Positions 27,389 to 36,879 of a stretch of 64,000 bases of DNA are shown here, piece after piece. This stretch comes from Verrucomicrobiia bacterium (lineage in GTDB: Bacteria; Verrucomicrobiota; Verrucomicrobiia; Verrucomicrobiales; DEV007): positions 62,001-126,000 of the forward strand of contig JAUICH010000009.1 in assembly GCA_030427505.1 (NCBI GenBank), in the 5' to 3' direction. Made by a program: the position numbers and the translations under genes. Each line of letters opens with the position of its first letter. Position 1 is the stretch's first letter. A model generated the notes under the pieces. It saw only the letters and a list, made by a program, of their open reading frames with translations. It was not told the DNA's origin and searched no databases.

Positions 27389-29814
27389 TTCTCCGGCAAA
27401 TTCAGCTCCACCCTTTCGCGGGTTCCCAGGATGCACGCTACGCGCTGCAAACGGGCTTGAACGTGATTCTCGGACCGAACGAGGCCGGGAAATCGACCTT
27501 GGTCAACGCCCTGCGTTCCGCCCTGTTCCTGCCGGTCAAGCTGCACAAGCGAGACTTCGACAAGGAGGTGCAGCCAAACCTGCCGCTGGGCGGTGGAGAC
27601 AGCATTTCCGTTTCCCTGGAGTTCGATCTGGAAAGCGAGGCCTACGCTCTCAGCAAGTCCTGGGGCCAGGCAGGCAGCATTTCGTTGGTCCTGCCCGGCG
27701 GCGCGCGCCTGAGCGATCCGGCGGAGATCGCGGAGCGGATGGCGGCCTTGTTAGGCCTGGGCCAAGGCACGGTGGAGAATGTGCTCTTTGCCACCCAAGA
27801 CGCCCTGGGCGAAAGCCTGGAAAAGATTGGCTCCGAGGGCCACGGACGGGACGAACTGGCGGACCGGCTGCGGCAGGCGGTGTTCGAAACCGATGGCGTG
27901 TCGCTGGACAAACTGGGAACGAAAATCGCCGCCGCCCACGAGGAAGCCTTCTCCCGCTGGGATCTTGAGGCCGGACGCCCGGAAGGAAACAAGGGCATCG
28001 ACAACCCCTGGAAACGCGGCGCCGGCGAGGTACTGAAGGCCTGGTACGAATGGCAGACGCTTCAGGCCGAACTGGAAGCCGCCGAACAGTACGAACGCGA
28101 CCTCGCGGCGGTCAACGAGCGTCTCCAAAAACTGACGGAAGAACGGGAACAACTAAAGGCTTTCCTGGATGCTCACCGCGACGCGGTAGCCGACGCGGAA
28201 AAACGCCAGGTCCTGGAGGCCCGCCTCGCCCACGCCTCTCAAACCGAAGAAGCCCTGCGGAAGATCTCCCACCAATGGCCCACGGTAGAAGAGAAAGCTC
28301 GCGGTCTGAAGGTCCAGATGGAGGAACTCGCCGAAAAAGGAAAGGAACTGAAGGCGAAGCTGGAAGCCGCCCGGAAGAGCGAACAAACCCGGGCGGTGCG
28401 GACCCAACTCAGAAAAGCCGAGGCCGCCACGAGTGACTTGGAAAAGGCCCGCCAAGCCCTGAAGGCCCTGGTCCCGGTGGACCGTAAAACGCTACAGGAA
28501 CTGGAACGTTGGCTGCGGGAGATCGAACAACACCGCGCCCGGCTGGACCGGGGGGATCTGACGCTGACCTTTGTTCCTAACAAAGCCCTCAAACTGAAGG
28601 TGACGGAAGGGTCCGCCAGCCCGGAGGAGATCGACACTCACAAAGACACTCCCCTCAAACGCGCTGGAAGCGCCAGGCTGAAACTGGAAAGCGAAGACTG
28701 GACCCTGGAAGTGACTCAGGGCGGAGCAAACCAGGAACAGGCCGCCGAAAGGCTGAAGGAACTGGAAAAGGCCCTGGAAGACCGTCTCGCGAAGTTGAAG
28801 CTTCCGGATCTGGACAAGGCCCGGCAAGCTCACGACACCTTTGAAGCGAAAGAGCGGGAAGTGGATCTGCTCAGGCGGCAGGTGGACGCGGTTCTGGAAG
28901 GCAAAACGCTGGAGGCCCTCAAAGAAGCCGCTGGAACGGATGGGGATGACAGCCCTGCCGGTTCGGTGTCTGATCTGGCGGAAGCCCACGCCGAAGCCAA
29001 GTCCGAGTATAAGCGGCTGCTGGATTCCCTTCAGACCTCGGAAAAGCAGATCGCCGACTGGAAAGCCGTCCATGGCGACAGCGATGCGCTGCTGGATAAG
29101 GTCGTGGAAGCGCGCGGCCAAAAGAAGACGTTGGAAGAGCAGGTGGCCAAACTGCGCCCCCTGCCCGGCGGGGTGTCCGGCGCGGCGGCTTTCATCGCGG
29201 AGTTCAAAGAAAAGCAACACCGCTGGCAGGACCTGGAGACCGGGGCCCTGCGCGATCAGATGGTCGAAAAAGCTTCCCTGGAAGCCCGCGTCCCGGAGCG
29301 CCCCCTGAGCGAGCTGCCCGAACTGACCAAAGACGCCCAGGCCGCCTTCGACCGGGCGTTGCGGGAAGGGAAAGCCGTAGCCCGAATCGCGGAACGCTTC
29401 GATAAGCTGCGGGCGGAGATGGACCAGCAAACCCTGGACCCGTGGGTAAAAGACTTGGAGGAGATCCTCACTCCGCTGAGCACGGGGCGTTATGCCGCAC
29501 TGGATCTGGAAACCGGCCGCGCCGCCACCGCTGATGGTCTGGCGGTCCCCTTTGCCGTGCTCTCCGCCGGCACTCGCGCCTGCCTGGGGCTCGCCCTGCG
29601 CCTCTCCATGGCGCGGCATTTTACTAAAGATCGCGGCGGCTTCCTGATCCTGGACGATCCCCTGGTGGACCTGGACCCGGACCGCCAGCAGGCCGCCGCT
29701 CAGATGCTTCAAGCCTTTGCGGAGACGTGCCAGGTCATCGTCCTAACCTGTCACCCCAGCCACGCGGAATTGCTGGGCGGCGAACGCCTGGAATTGCAAG
29801 CTCCCGCCACTTAG
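27385..29814 (+). CDS. SbcC/RecN-like (YhaN-type) AAA ATPase with coiled coil
   Basis: This 809-residue SMC-like ATPase has Walker A GPNEAGKSTLVNAL near residue 35, long charged coiled-coil segments (roughly residues 200-410 and 450-650), and a C-terminal half with the signature-like LSAGTRACLGLALRL and Walker B GFLILDDPLVDLDPDRQ. It would hold and gate DNA for the SbcD-like nuclease encoded just upstream. The ATG at 27385 overlaps the nuclease stop and starts the conserved MILRQIQLHPF strand. At 809 residues it is shorter than E. coli SbcC (about 1050), and I see no zinc-hook CxxC at the coil apex. Confidence 0.88.
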   Translation: MILRQIQLHPFAGSQDARYALQTGLNVILGPNEAGKSTLVNALRSALFLPVKLHKRDFDKEVQPNLPLGGGDSISVSLEFDLESEAYALSKSWGQAGSISLVLPGGARLSDPAEIAERMAALLGLGQGTVENVLFATQDALGESLEKIGSEGHGRDELADRLRQAVFETDGVSLDKLGTKIAAAHEEAFSRWDLEAGRPEGNKGIDNPWKRGAGEVLKAWYEWQTLQAELEAAEQYERDLAAVNERLQKLTEEREQLKAFLDAHRDAVADAEKRQVLEARLAHASQTEEALRKISHQWPTVEEKARGLKVQMEELAEKGKELKAKLEAARKSEQTRAVRTQLRKAEAATSDLEKARQALKALVPVDRKTLQELERWLREIEQHRARLDRGDLTLTFVPNKALKLKVTEGSASPEEIDTHKDTPLKRAGSARLKLESEDWTLEVTQGGANQEQAAERLKELEKALEDRLAKLKLPDLDKARQAHDTFEAKEREVDLLRRQVDAVLEGKTLEALKEAAGTDGDDSPAGSVSDLAEAHAEAKSEYKRLLDSLQTSEKQIADWKAVHGDSDALLDKVVEARGQKKTLEEQVAKLRPLPGGVSGAAAFIAEFKEKQHRWQDLETGALRDQMVEKASLEARVPERPLSELPELTKDAQAAFDRALREGKAVARIAERFDKLRAEMDQQTLDPWVKDLEEILTPLSTGRYAALDLETGRAATADGLAVPFAVLSAGTRACLGLALRLSMARHFTKDRGGFLILDDPLVDLDPDRQQAAAQMLQAFAETCQVIVLTCHPSHAELLGGERLELQAPAT

Positions 29815-29851
29815 GATTACTCCCGATTCGCTGCTTTTCAGAGACCGGATT

Positions 29852-29896
29852 CCAGGGGCTTACGCCCCTGGCTATGCGCCGCCGCCCTTTCAGGGC
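29852..29896. repeat. REP-like palindrome pair downstream of the SbcC-like gene
   Basis: CCAGGGGC (29852-29859) and GCCCCTGG (29864-29871) form a perfect 8-bp stem with a four-base loop. A second small stem, GCCCT/AGGGC (29884-29896), follows. The sequence resembles palindromes commonly dispersed between genes in PVC-group genomes. Position 40 bases after a stop codon also allows a terminator role, though no T run follows. Confidence 0.55.
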
Positions 29897-30025
29897 TCTT
29901 GTAAAAGGCGGATTGGACTGACAGAGGCCGATTTCTTCGCACCAGTCTTACTCACCCTCCAACTCTTGGCTGAAACGTGAGACTCAGCTCCGTCTATATT
30001 TCCAGACCTTGAACATCACCAGGGT

Positions 30026-31525
30026 TCAGGGATTCGCCATCCGGGCTTCGGCTTCCGGCACGGCGGGGTCGCCGATGTTCTTCATGGCGTTCAGGATGTT
30101 CTGGTCGAACTTGGCGACGATCTCTTTCTGCCCGGGGCTGAGGTCGTTGATCAGGTTGGCCGTTTCCTGCGGGTCCGCCTTGAGGTCATAGAACTCGTCG
30201 CGGCCTTCGTTCAAGAAATCGCGAATCAACTTGTACTCCGGAGAGCGCCAGACCCGCATGTCGGTATGACTCTGGTGCTTGGTGGAGTATTGGGAAAAGA
30301 AATCGTTCTCCCAGTCTCCCGCCTGCCCCTTCAGCAGAGGCACAATGGAACGGCCACGGATCACCGCGTCCGAAGGCAGCTCCACCCCAGCCATATCCAG
30401 CAAGGTGGGGAACCAGTCGATATTCCGCACCGTGCCGTCCACCACCTGGCCCGGCTCCGTCACGCCCGGCCAGTAGACCATGGTGGGCACGCGCAGGGAA
30501 TTGTCATACATATTGGGCCGCTGCCCGTTGGGAATGTTTTCCGTGGCCGGCGGCAGGGCCTCTTTCTTCAGGAGCCAATGGCCGTTTCCCTTATGCCAGA
30601 TGCCGTTGTGGGCCATGTTGTAGCCGTGGTCCGCGCTGAAGATCACCACGGTATTATCCTCGACGCCCAGTTCTTTCAGCTTGGCGCGCACCCGGCCCAG
30701 GTTCCGGTCCACCCCGCGCACGCTGGCGAGGTACTCCCGCATCATCTTCTTGGCACGCTCCACATCCAGCCCCGGATAGTCTGGGTGCGGCAATTCAGGG
30801 TCCAGGCCCTCCAGCGGCGCCCAGTCCTCTGGCGCCACCGGCAGCCACCTGGTATGGGGGGCCCGGTAGTGTAGAGAAAGCAGAAAGGGCCCGTCTTTGT
30901 GCGCTTCCAGGAACTCCAGGGCGTGATCCGTCAGAATATCCATGGTGAGCCCTTCGAAGGGCTGATACGTGCCATCCTTCTCCAGCTTGGGATTCTCCGG
31001 CGTGGTGCCACCTTCCAGAAAGCCCATGAAGTAGCCATATCCCATTTTGGTGGGATGATGTTCCGGCTCTTCGCCCAAGTGATACTTGCCGACCAGCCCG
31101 GTCGCGTAGCCCGCCTGTTGGAGAAGCCGAGGGAAGGTGGGAAGCGCGGGATCCAGGGCCGGCTGGATCTGCGGATCGTCCGCGTTTCCGGTATCCTTGA
31201 AGTTCTTGATCGGCTTAATCCAGTCGGTAATGCCCAATTCGGACCCGAAGCGGCTGGTCATCAAAGACGCGCGGGACGGCGAACACACCGGCGTAATGGT
31301 AAAGCTGTTGGGCAGGTAGGCCCCATCCGCCGCCAGCCGGTCCATGTTCGGCGTCTGAGCATTGGGATTCCCGTTCCGGCTCAGGGTCCAGGCCGCTTGG
31401 TCGTCGGTCAGGATGAACAGAAGGTTAGGGCGCGTCTCCGCCGCCCGGGCGGTGGTGGCCAGAATGGTCAGCCCCAGGGTTAGAGCCAGCTTTCCCATCT
31501 TCGTGACTAGGTCTGAAAATCGCAT
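30026..31525 (-). CDS. Secreted type I sulfatase
   Basis: The 499-residue enzyme has a signal peptide (KLALTLGLTILATTARA) and the sulfatase motif CSPSR within the VCSPSRASLMTSR region, where the cysteine becomes formylglycine by an anaerobic or FGE-type maturase not in this window. NLLFILTDDQ supplies the calcium-binding aspartates, and FSADHGYNMAHNG the C-terminal metal ligands. It hydrolyses a sulfate ester, probably from a polysaccharide, in the periplasm or outside. I chose the ATG at 31525 because longer starts add a charged segment before the signal peptide. It follows VWA paralogue 1 on the same strand by about 50 bases. Confidence 0.92.
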   Translation of the reverse strand: MRFSDLVTKMGKLALTLGLTILATTARAAETRPNLLFILTDDQAAWTLSRNGNPNAQTPNMDRLAADGAYLPNSFTITPVCSPSRASLMTSRFGSELGITDWIKPIKNFKDTGNADDPQIQPALDPALPTFPRLLQQAGYATGLVGKYHLGEEPEHHPTKMGYGYFMGFLEGGTTPENPKLEKDGTYQPFEGLTMDILTDHALEFLEAHKDGPFLLSLHYRAPHTRWLPVAPEDWAPLEGLDPELPHPDYPGLDVERAKKMMREYLASVRGVDRNLGRVRAKLKELGVEDNTVVIFSADHGYNMAHNGIWHKGNGHWLLKKEALPPATENIPNGQRPNMYDNSLRVPTMVYWPGVTEPGQVVDGTVRNIDWFPTLLDMAGVELPSDAVIRGRSIVPLLKGQAGDWENDFFSQYSTKHQSHTDMRVWRSPEYKLIRDFLNEGRDEFYDLKADPQETANLINDLSPGQKEIVAKFDQNILNAMKNIGDPAVPEAEARMANP

Positions 31526-31574
31526 CTCGTCTTTTCTTCTTTCTTTGGTTGGTGGTGTGCGGGGCGCTTCGCGC

Positions 31575-33371
31575 TCAATTGTTTCCGGCTTCAATATCGT
31601 ACTTGTTCAGATCGTCTCCGCGCACCCAGTCGCCATTCGGCAAGACCAGGGTAAAGGTACCGCCCGTGCCTTTGGCGATGGCTTCCAGTTCTTTCCGGGC
31701 GCGCAGTTCCTTCATACAGACCGTGTGAATCCGGGCCCTGGCGCGGGTTTTGTTATAGGAAAGCAGGTCCTCGATGACCGCGGACGCGGACGTCGTTTTG
31801 TCCACGCTCAGTTCGCCGTCCGTCATGAAGTAGATAGTGTCGGGCTTCATGTTGATGGCCATCTTGATGGGCCAGCGCCAGTCGGTGCCATGGACCAGTT
31901 GAGTTTTTTTGATCTGCTGAATGGTCAGCGAAAGATTCTCCGGAGTGGCCTTCAGATACCTTCCCACCGGAAGCAGGCCTCTGCCGTTTTCGTAGTGATA
32001 AAACATGGTGCCGGTGGACGAGGAGGCTTCCTTGAAGCGATTGTTTTCGTCCCAGCCCACATACCAGACGTGGCGGGTATTCCCATCGCGCACGATGTTG
32101 GCAAAGTAGCCGTTCTCGATCCGGGGCGACGTATAGTCGACCTCTTGCCCCGCGTACCAGGACGGCCCGCCAAAACAGATGATCTGGTACTCCACTCCTT
32201 CGGGCAGGGTTTCAATCGACCGGATCAGCTCATTCTTCGTCAGAGCCGCCCGGCCCTGCATGTTCATACTGGTGGAGAAATCCACGACAAAGACCACCCG
32301 CTTGCTCTTTGTCCGGGCGCCGAAAAAGGACACCGTTCCGCTGCCCTTTCCCACCGCGAAGGACATGTCCGTGCCGATGCCGCCGAGCACGCCCACGCTG
32401 TCGAAAGTTGGATTCGTGACGTCTACCGGCGGCAGCGCGATCTGAGAAAAGGCGTTGGCGCCGACCACATTCATTTGGGCGCTCGCCGGTTCCACGGGGC
32501 TCTGGCGCACCTGCTTGCGCACGCTCACGTTCTGAAGCGTGTCGCTCTCCACTGGCGCGGCCAGGGCCACGATCTGGGGCGGAGAGGCCCGTTGATGAAT
32601 GACGACCACCAACCCCACCACCAACAGAAGCGCCAGGTGGGCGACGATCGCCACGATGAGCGCGGAGATTCTTTCCCGCGTCATGCGGACGAGACGGCGG
32701 CTTTCGACCTCCGACCCCAAGTGGCTTAGAGCCAAGATCGATGGCCCCGAAGAAGCGGCTGCCGGGCGCGTTACTGGCGCGGATTCCTGTTTGATCTCTT
32801 CCGGAACGGGTTCGGGGGCGGACCGCGGTTCCGGCGCGGGCTCGGGTTCCAGGACGGAGACTTCCTCCTGAGCAGCGGGCTCGCCCTCCCACGTATTTTC
32901 CACCGGGGACGTCACCGGAGCCTCCCCCGCGCCCGCCGAATCGGAGGACTCCACCGGCGCGGCTTCCCACGGGATGCCCTGCTCGTCCAGCAGGGCCTCC
33001 AGTTCCGGATCGTCGAACGAAGCGTCCAGGGCCAGCGAGGCCGAGTGGTGGCGCGCCGCGCCATTCAGGTCCCCGCTTTGGGCGAGCAGGCGGGCGTAGC
33101 AATGATGTCCCCAGCCGCTGCCATGATTCCGGGCGAGAAAGGAGGTCAGAAGCGTGGTCAGCTTTTCCGGGTACCGGTTCAGCCCCAAGCGGGTGGCCCG
33201 AGCGAACTCTTCTTCCGACTCCGGTGGGAAGGGCGCTTGGGAAAGCAGACGCGCCGCTTCGTCCCCTTCGCCCCGCCCGGCCAAAGACTCCGCCAGTTCC
33301 AGGCGCAGCGTCCAGTCCCCCGGATGTTCCCGCAACTCCTTCGCGAGGAGTCGTTCGTTTTGCTCTGCCAT
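31575..33371 (-). CDS. Membrane VWA protein, paralogue 1
   Basis: The 598 residues share one design with the genes at 34960 and 36880. An N-terminal helical domain (residues 1-130, with EHPGDWTLRLELAE) resembles repeats but fits no TPR consensus exactly. A Pro/Glu-rich linker, one membrane helix (about 236-258, His245 in AIVAHLALLL) and a VWA domain follow. The VWA has MIDAS residues DFSTS at 364-368, a conserved HGTDWRWPIKMAINM block and FMTDG. The segment ENGYFANIVRDGNTRHVWYV lies in a long insertion not typical of VWA domains. N-in topology would place the VWA in the periplasm. The function is unknown. It lies upstream of a sulfatase. Confidence 0.85.
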   Translation of the reverse strand: MAEQNERLLAKELREHPGDWTLRLELAESLAGRGEGDEAARLLSQAPFPPESEEEFARATRLGLNRYPEKLTTLLTSFLARNHGSGWGHHCYARLLAQSGDLNGAARHHSASLALDASFDDPELEALLDEQGIPWEAAPVESSDSAGAGEAPVTSPVENTWEGEPAAQEEVSVLEPEPAPEPRSAPEPVPEEIKQESAPVTRPAAASSGPSILALSHLGSEVESRRLVRMTRERISALIVAIVAHLALLLVVGLVVVIHQRASPPQIVALAAPVESDTLQNVSVRKQVRQSPVEPASAQMNVVGANAFSQIALPPVDVTNPTFDSVGVLGGIGTDMSFAVGKGSGTVSFFGARTKSKRVVFVVDFSTSMNMQGRAALTKNELIRSIETLPEGVEYQIICFGGPSWYAGQEVDYTSPRIENGYFANIVRDGNTRHVWYVGWDENNRFKEASSSTGTMFYHYENGRGLLPVGRYLKATPENLSLTIQQIKKTQLVHGTDWRWPIKMAINMKPDTIYFMTDGELSVDKTTSASAVIEDLLSYNKTRARARIHTVCMKELRARKELEAIAKGTGGTFTLVLPNGDWVRGDDLNKYDIEAGNN

Positions 33372-33521
33372 GCTCCGGGGTTGGGGGTAAAGGTAACGGC
33401 CACCTGGCCGAACAGGAATTTCCTAGGGGTAAATGGAGATTCAGTCTTCCCGATGAAAACCGGAATTGTCCATTGAAAAACAGAAGCGCCTGATCCCTAA
33501 TTCTAGAGCACCTTCACACTC

Positions 33522-34949
33522 ATGAAAACTCCCCGTTCATTTACCTGGTTCTTTTCCTCGGCGGTTCTTTGCGCTTTACCAGCCTGCGGTCCCCAAGAGC
33601 CGGAGGCGGAGGTGGCGTCTTCCGGCGAGAAACCGGCGGGCGATGCCGCCGCCGAACACGCCACGCCGAAGACGCCCCAGTTTGAAGATTGGACGCGCTT
33701 TGGCGGACCGAACCGGGACAACACCTCCAACGAACCGCTCCCCAATATCCAGTGGGGTCCCGAAGGTCCGAAGGTGCTTTGGGAAATCGAATTGAACGAG
33801 GGCTTTGGCGGCGCGGCGGTGGACAGTGGCGAAGTATTTGTGGCCGACCGCACCTTTGGCGAGGCGGATGTGCTGCTTTGCCTGGACGCGGAAACCGGCG
33901 CGGAAAAGTGGCGCTACACCTTTGAAAATCCCGGCCGCCTTCCCCACCCCGGTTCGCGCGGCACGGCCACGGTGACGGACGACTCGGTGTACTTCACCGG
34001 AGGCTTTGGCGAAGTCCGGCGGATCAGCCGGGAAACGCACGAACCCGTGTGGACCGTGGCCATCCAGGAAAAGTACGAAACCCAGCCGCCAAAGTGGGGC
34101 TACGCGCAGTCTCCCCTGCTGGTGGACGATGTCGTCATCATCGCCCCCATGAGCGAGACCGTGGGCCTGGCGGGCCTGAACAAAGACACCGGCGAAGAAA
34201 TGTGGCGCACGGAAGGCTTCGGCGACAGTCACTCCACCCCCGTGCTCCTGGAACTTCAGGGCGTGCCCCAGGTAGTCTTCCTGGCGCAGAAAAACAAAGA
34301 AGCCGGCACGACCATCAGTGTCGATCCCGCCTCCGGCACGGTGCTGTGGAAAACGGACGCCTACCTGAACACCATCCCCATCACGCCGCCCACGAAGATT
34401 GACGAAGAACGCGTCTTCCTGACCGGCGGCTACGAATGCGGCTCCGTCATGCTGAAGGTGACCAAGGCAGGCGACGCCTGGAAGACGGAAAAACTGTGGG
34501 ACATCACCCAGGGCACGCAGATTCATCAGCCCCTCCTCCAAGACAACCACATCTACATGCTGGCCAACGAGAATGCTAACCACAACGGCGACGCCCGAGA
34601 AACGGGCGGTCTGATGTGTCTGGACTACGACGGCAACGTCAAGTGGCACACGGGCAACGACCCATTCATGGGACGGGGTAACTCCCTGATGGTGGGCGGC
34701 CTTCTTTTCATTCAGGACGGTGAAAACGGCGTGCTGCGCGTGGTCGATCCCGATCCCGCGGGCTACAAGCTGGTGGCGGAAGCGGACGTGTTCGGCAAAC
34801 TGGCGGAGACCGCCCATGCCGAGCCGGACAAGAAAGGCCGTCGTCCGGACTTCAAGTACTGGTCCCCCATGGCGCTCAGCCACGGACGCCTCTACATGCG
34901 CGGCCAGGATGTGCTGAAGTGCCTGGACCTCGCGCCGGACCAGACCTGA
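33522..34949 (+). CDS. PQQ-like beta-propeller lipoprotein
   Basis: The 475 residues begin with a lipoprotein signal (hydrophobic SSAVLCALPACG, lipobox cysteine about residue 24), so it is likely membrane-anchored in the periplasm. The rest is a seven- or eight-bladed propeller with PQQ-type repeats: WTRFGGPNRDNTS, CLDAETGAEKWRYTFE, GLNKDTGEEMWRTEGFG and SVDPASGTVLWKTDAY. Such proteins in Verrucomicrobiota and Planctomycetes are common; catalytic PQQ binding is not evident, so a binding or scaffolding role is more likely than dehydrogenase activity. It is transcribed opposite to the VWA genes on both sides and ends 11 bases from paralogue 2. Confidence 0.85.
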   Translation: MKTPRSFTWFFSSAVLCALPACGPQEPEAEVASSGEKPAGDAAAEHATPKTPQFEDWTRFGGPNRDNTSNEPLPNIQWGPEGPKVLWEIELNEGFGGAAVDSGEVFVADRTFGEADVLLCLDAETGAEKWRYTFENPGRLPHPGSRGTATVTDDSVYFTGGFGEVRRISRETHEPVWTVAIQEKYETQPPKWGYAQSPLLVDDVVIIAPMSETVGLAGLNKDTGEEMWRTEGFGDSHSTPVLLELQGVPQVVFLAQKNKEAGTTISVDPASGTVLWKTDAYLNTIPITPPTKIDEERVFLTGGYECGSVMLKVTKAGDAWKTEKLWDITQGTQIHQPLLQDNHIYMLANENANHNGDARETGGLMCLDYDGNVKWHTGNDPFMGRGNSLMVGGLLFIQDGENGVLRVVDPDPAGYKLVAEADVFGKLAETAHAEPDKKGRRPDFKYWSPMALSHGRLYMRGQDVLKCLDLAPDQT

Positions 34950-34959
34950 AAGCCGGGTC

Positions 34960-36693
34960 TCATTTGGGCGCGAACACATCGGCTCCGGGTTCCGAAGGCT
35001 TGTCCCCAAAACCGTGGGGATCTTTCCCGGTATCGAACTTGTCCAGGGCCTCCCCGGTGATCCACCGGCCTTCGTCCAGCACCAGCGAAAATTCCCCTCC
35101 CGAACCGTAGGCCAACTGCTCCAGCATAAGGCGGGCGCGCATCTCTTTCATGCAGATGGTATTGATGGTCGCGTTCCCCTTCTGCCTATTGTAAGCCAGC
35201 AATTCGTAGATCACGTCTTCGACAAACAAGCCGCCTTTCACGCCGCCGAAAACGCCGTCCGACATAAAGAAGATGGTGTCGGGCTCCATGTTCATGGCCA
35301 TGCGCAAAGGCCAGCGCCAGTCCGTTCCGTTTATCAATAGCGTCCTACGAATGTGGTCCAGCGAAATACGGCGGCTTTCCGGTGAGGATACCAGGTAGCC
35401 ACGGCTGGGAAGATGGTCGCTCCCTCCCGTGTAAAAGTAGTGAAAGTTCGACCCCTGATGATCAAACTCGTCCCAGCCCCGGGCCCAGACGTACTGAGCC
35501 CTGCCGTCGTACACGATGTTCACCTTGCGTCCGTTTCGGTTGAACTCTTTGACGGAAGCGACCCCCTGTCCGGCATACCACGCCGGTCCCGCGAAGAAGA
35601 TGATCTGGTAGAGCGTACCGTTTGGAAGTTCGCTGACCGCCCTGGAAAGCTCTGCTTTGGTAAGCTGGACCCGTCCGTCTCTCTTCATGGACAGCGAATG
35701 GTCGATCACAAAGACGATCCGCTCCCCCGTTGCTTCCGTCCCGAAAAAAGTGATGTCTTTCCCGAAGAACGATGGCGCCAGGGAGTAGCCCAGGCCCATC
35801 CCTTCCAGGCTGCCGGCCGGGCCCAGGGCAGTGGTCTGGCCGGAGATATCCGGCAACTGAACCGGGGACCGCAGACTTGGCAGGAGCACGTCCAGGCTGG
35901 CGCCCGTTTCTTCTTCGATCTCCTGAGCCTTCTTGGTGGGCGGCTTCGCGTGATCCAGGAGCCCCTTCTCCTTTGCCTTGGGTAACAAGGTCGCCACCAG
36001 CGGCGGATTTTCCGGCCGTGCCGGGATCGCGAACAGGCTGGCGAACCAGAGAAGAAAGGCCAAGTGACAGAGCAGAGCCACGGTCAAAGACTTGAGGCGG
36101 TCCAGAACCGTGACTTTCCTTCTTTTCGCGGCCTCGTCCCCGCCGCGATCTTCCGGCTTTTTAGAATGACGGGCGGCCCGCCGTTGCTGAGGCTGGCTGG
36201 GAACCAGGGCGGCAAACCCGCCACCGCCGGGCCAATACGGTTCCTCGCTCCCGTCACTCCAGGCCATCTCGTCAAAAACCGGATCCTCACCGGGAACCGC
36301 CGTTGCCTCCAGCAGGAGTTCTTCCAGTTCCCGGTCCCGAAACCGGATATCCAGATCCAGAGCCTTGAGATAGTGCTGAGAGGCGGACTCCCATTCCTCC
36401 CCCAGGGCCAGACTCCGGGCGTATTCGTACTGCCCCCAGGCGCTGTCAGGATGCTTCGCGGTGAAGGCTTCCAGAAACTCCCGCTTTCTGGCGGGGAAAA
36501 GGTCCAGCCCCAGTTCGATAGCCTTCTGGAATTGCGACTCGGTTTCGGGCTCTTCAGGAGCCTGACTTAGAAGCTCTGCCGCTTCGTCCCCGGCGCCACG
36601 GCCCACCAGTTTACCGGTCAAAAGCAGCCGGATGGACCAGTCGCCCGGGTGTTCCTCCAAGCCGCGAACCAGGACTGTTTCCAAAGCTGTCAT
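34960..36693 (-). CDS. Membrane VWA protein, paralogue 2
   Basis: The 577 residues have the same design as the paralogues at 31575 and 36880. The N-terminal helical domain includes LEEHPGDWSIRLLL and GDEAAELLSQAPEEPE. A basic stretch leads into one membrane helix (about 203-223, His210 in ALLCHLAFLL), and a VWA domain has MIDAS DHSLS (331-335), INGTDWRWPLRMAMNM, the FMSDG motif and a C-terminal INTICMKEMRARLMLEQL block. The ending EFSLVLDEGRWITGEALDKF is conserved in all three, so the C-terminus is under selection. It follows paralogue 3 on the minus strand with a 186-base gap. No function is known for this family to me. Confidence 0.85.
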   Translation of the reverse strand: MTALETVLVRGLEEHPGDWSIRLLLTGKLVGRGAGDEAAELLSQAPEEPETESQFQKAIELGLDLFPARKREFLEAFTAKHPDSAWGQYEYARSLALGEEWESASQHYLKALDLDIRFRDRELEELLLEATAVPGEDPVFDEMAWSDGSEEPYWPGGGGFAALVPSQPQQRRAARHSKKPEDRGGDEAAKRRKVTVLDRLKSLTVALLCHLAFLLWFASLFAIPARPENPPLVATLLPKAKEKGLLDHAKPPTKKAQEIEEETGASLDVLLPSLRSPVQLPDISGQTTALGPAGSLEGMGLGYSLAPSFFGKDITFFGTEATGERIVFVIDHSLSMKRDGRVQLTKAELSRAVSELPNGTLYQIIFFAGPAWYAGQGVASVKEFNRNGRKVNIVYDGRAQYVWARGWDEFDHQGSNFHYFYTGGSDHLPSRGYLVSSPESRRISLDHIRRTLLINGTDWRWPLRMAMNMEPDTIFFMSDGVFGGVKGGLFVEDVIYELLAYNRQKGNATINTICMKEMRARLMLEQLAYGSGGEFSLVLDEGRWITGEALDKFDTGKDPHGFGDKPSEPGADVFAPK

Positions 36694-36879
36694 GCCACCG
36701 TCTAATGGGAGCCCATGAAGTCCGCGAAGGCACGGATCCCGCCTCCACCAGGAAATCCTCTCCCGCCTGCGTCAGTGTGCCGCGTGCCCGGCCTCTTGAG
36801 GAATCCGAAAACTGTAAAAGTTCCCGCCTGCTTTTGACACAGCTTTTACACTACGGAATCTCCGCGGACCCGATCCCCG

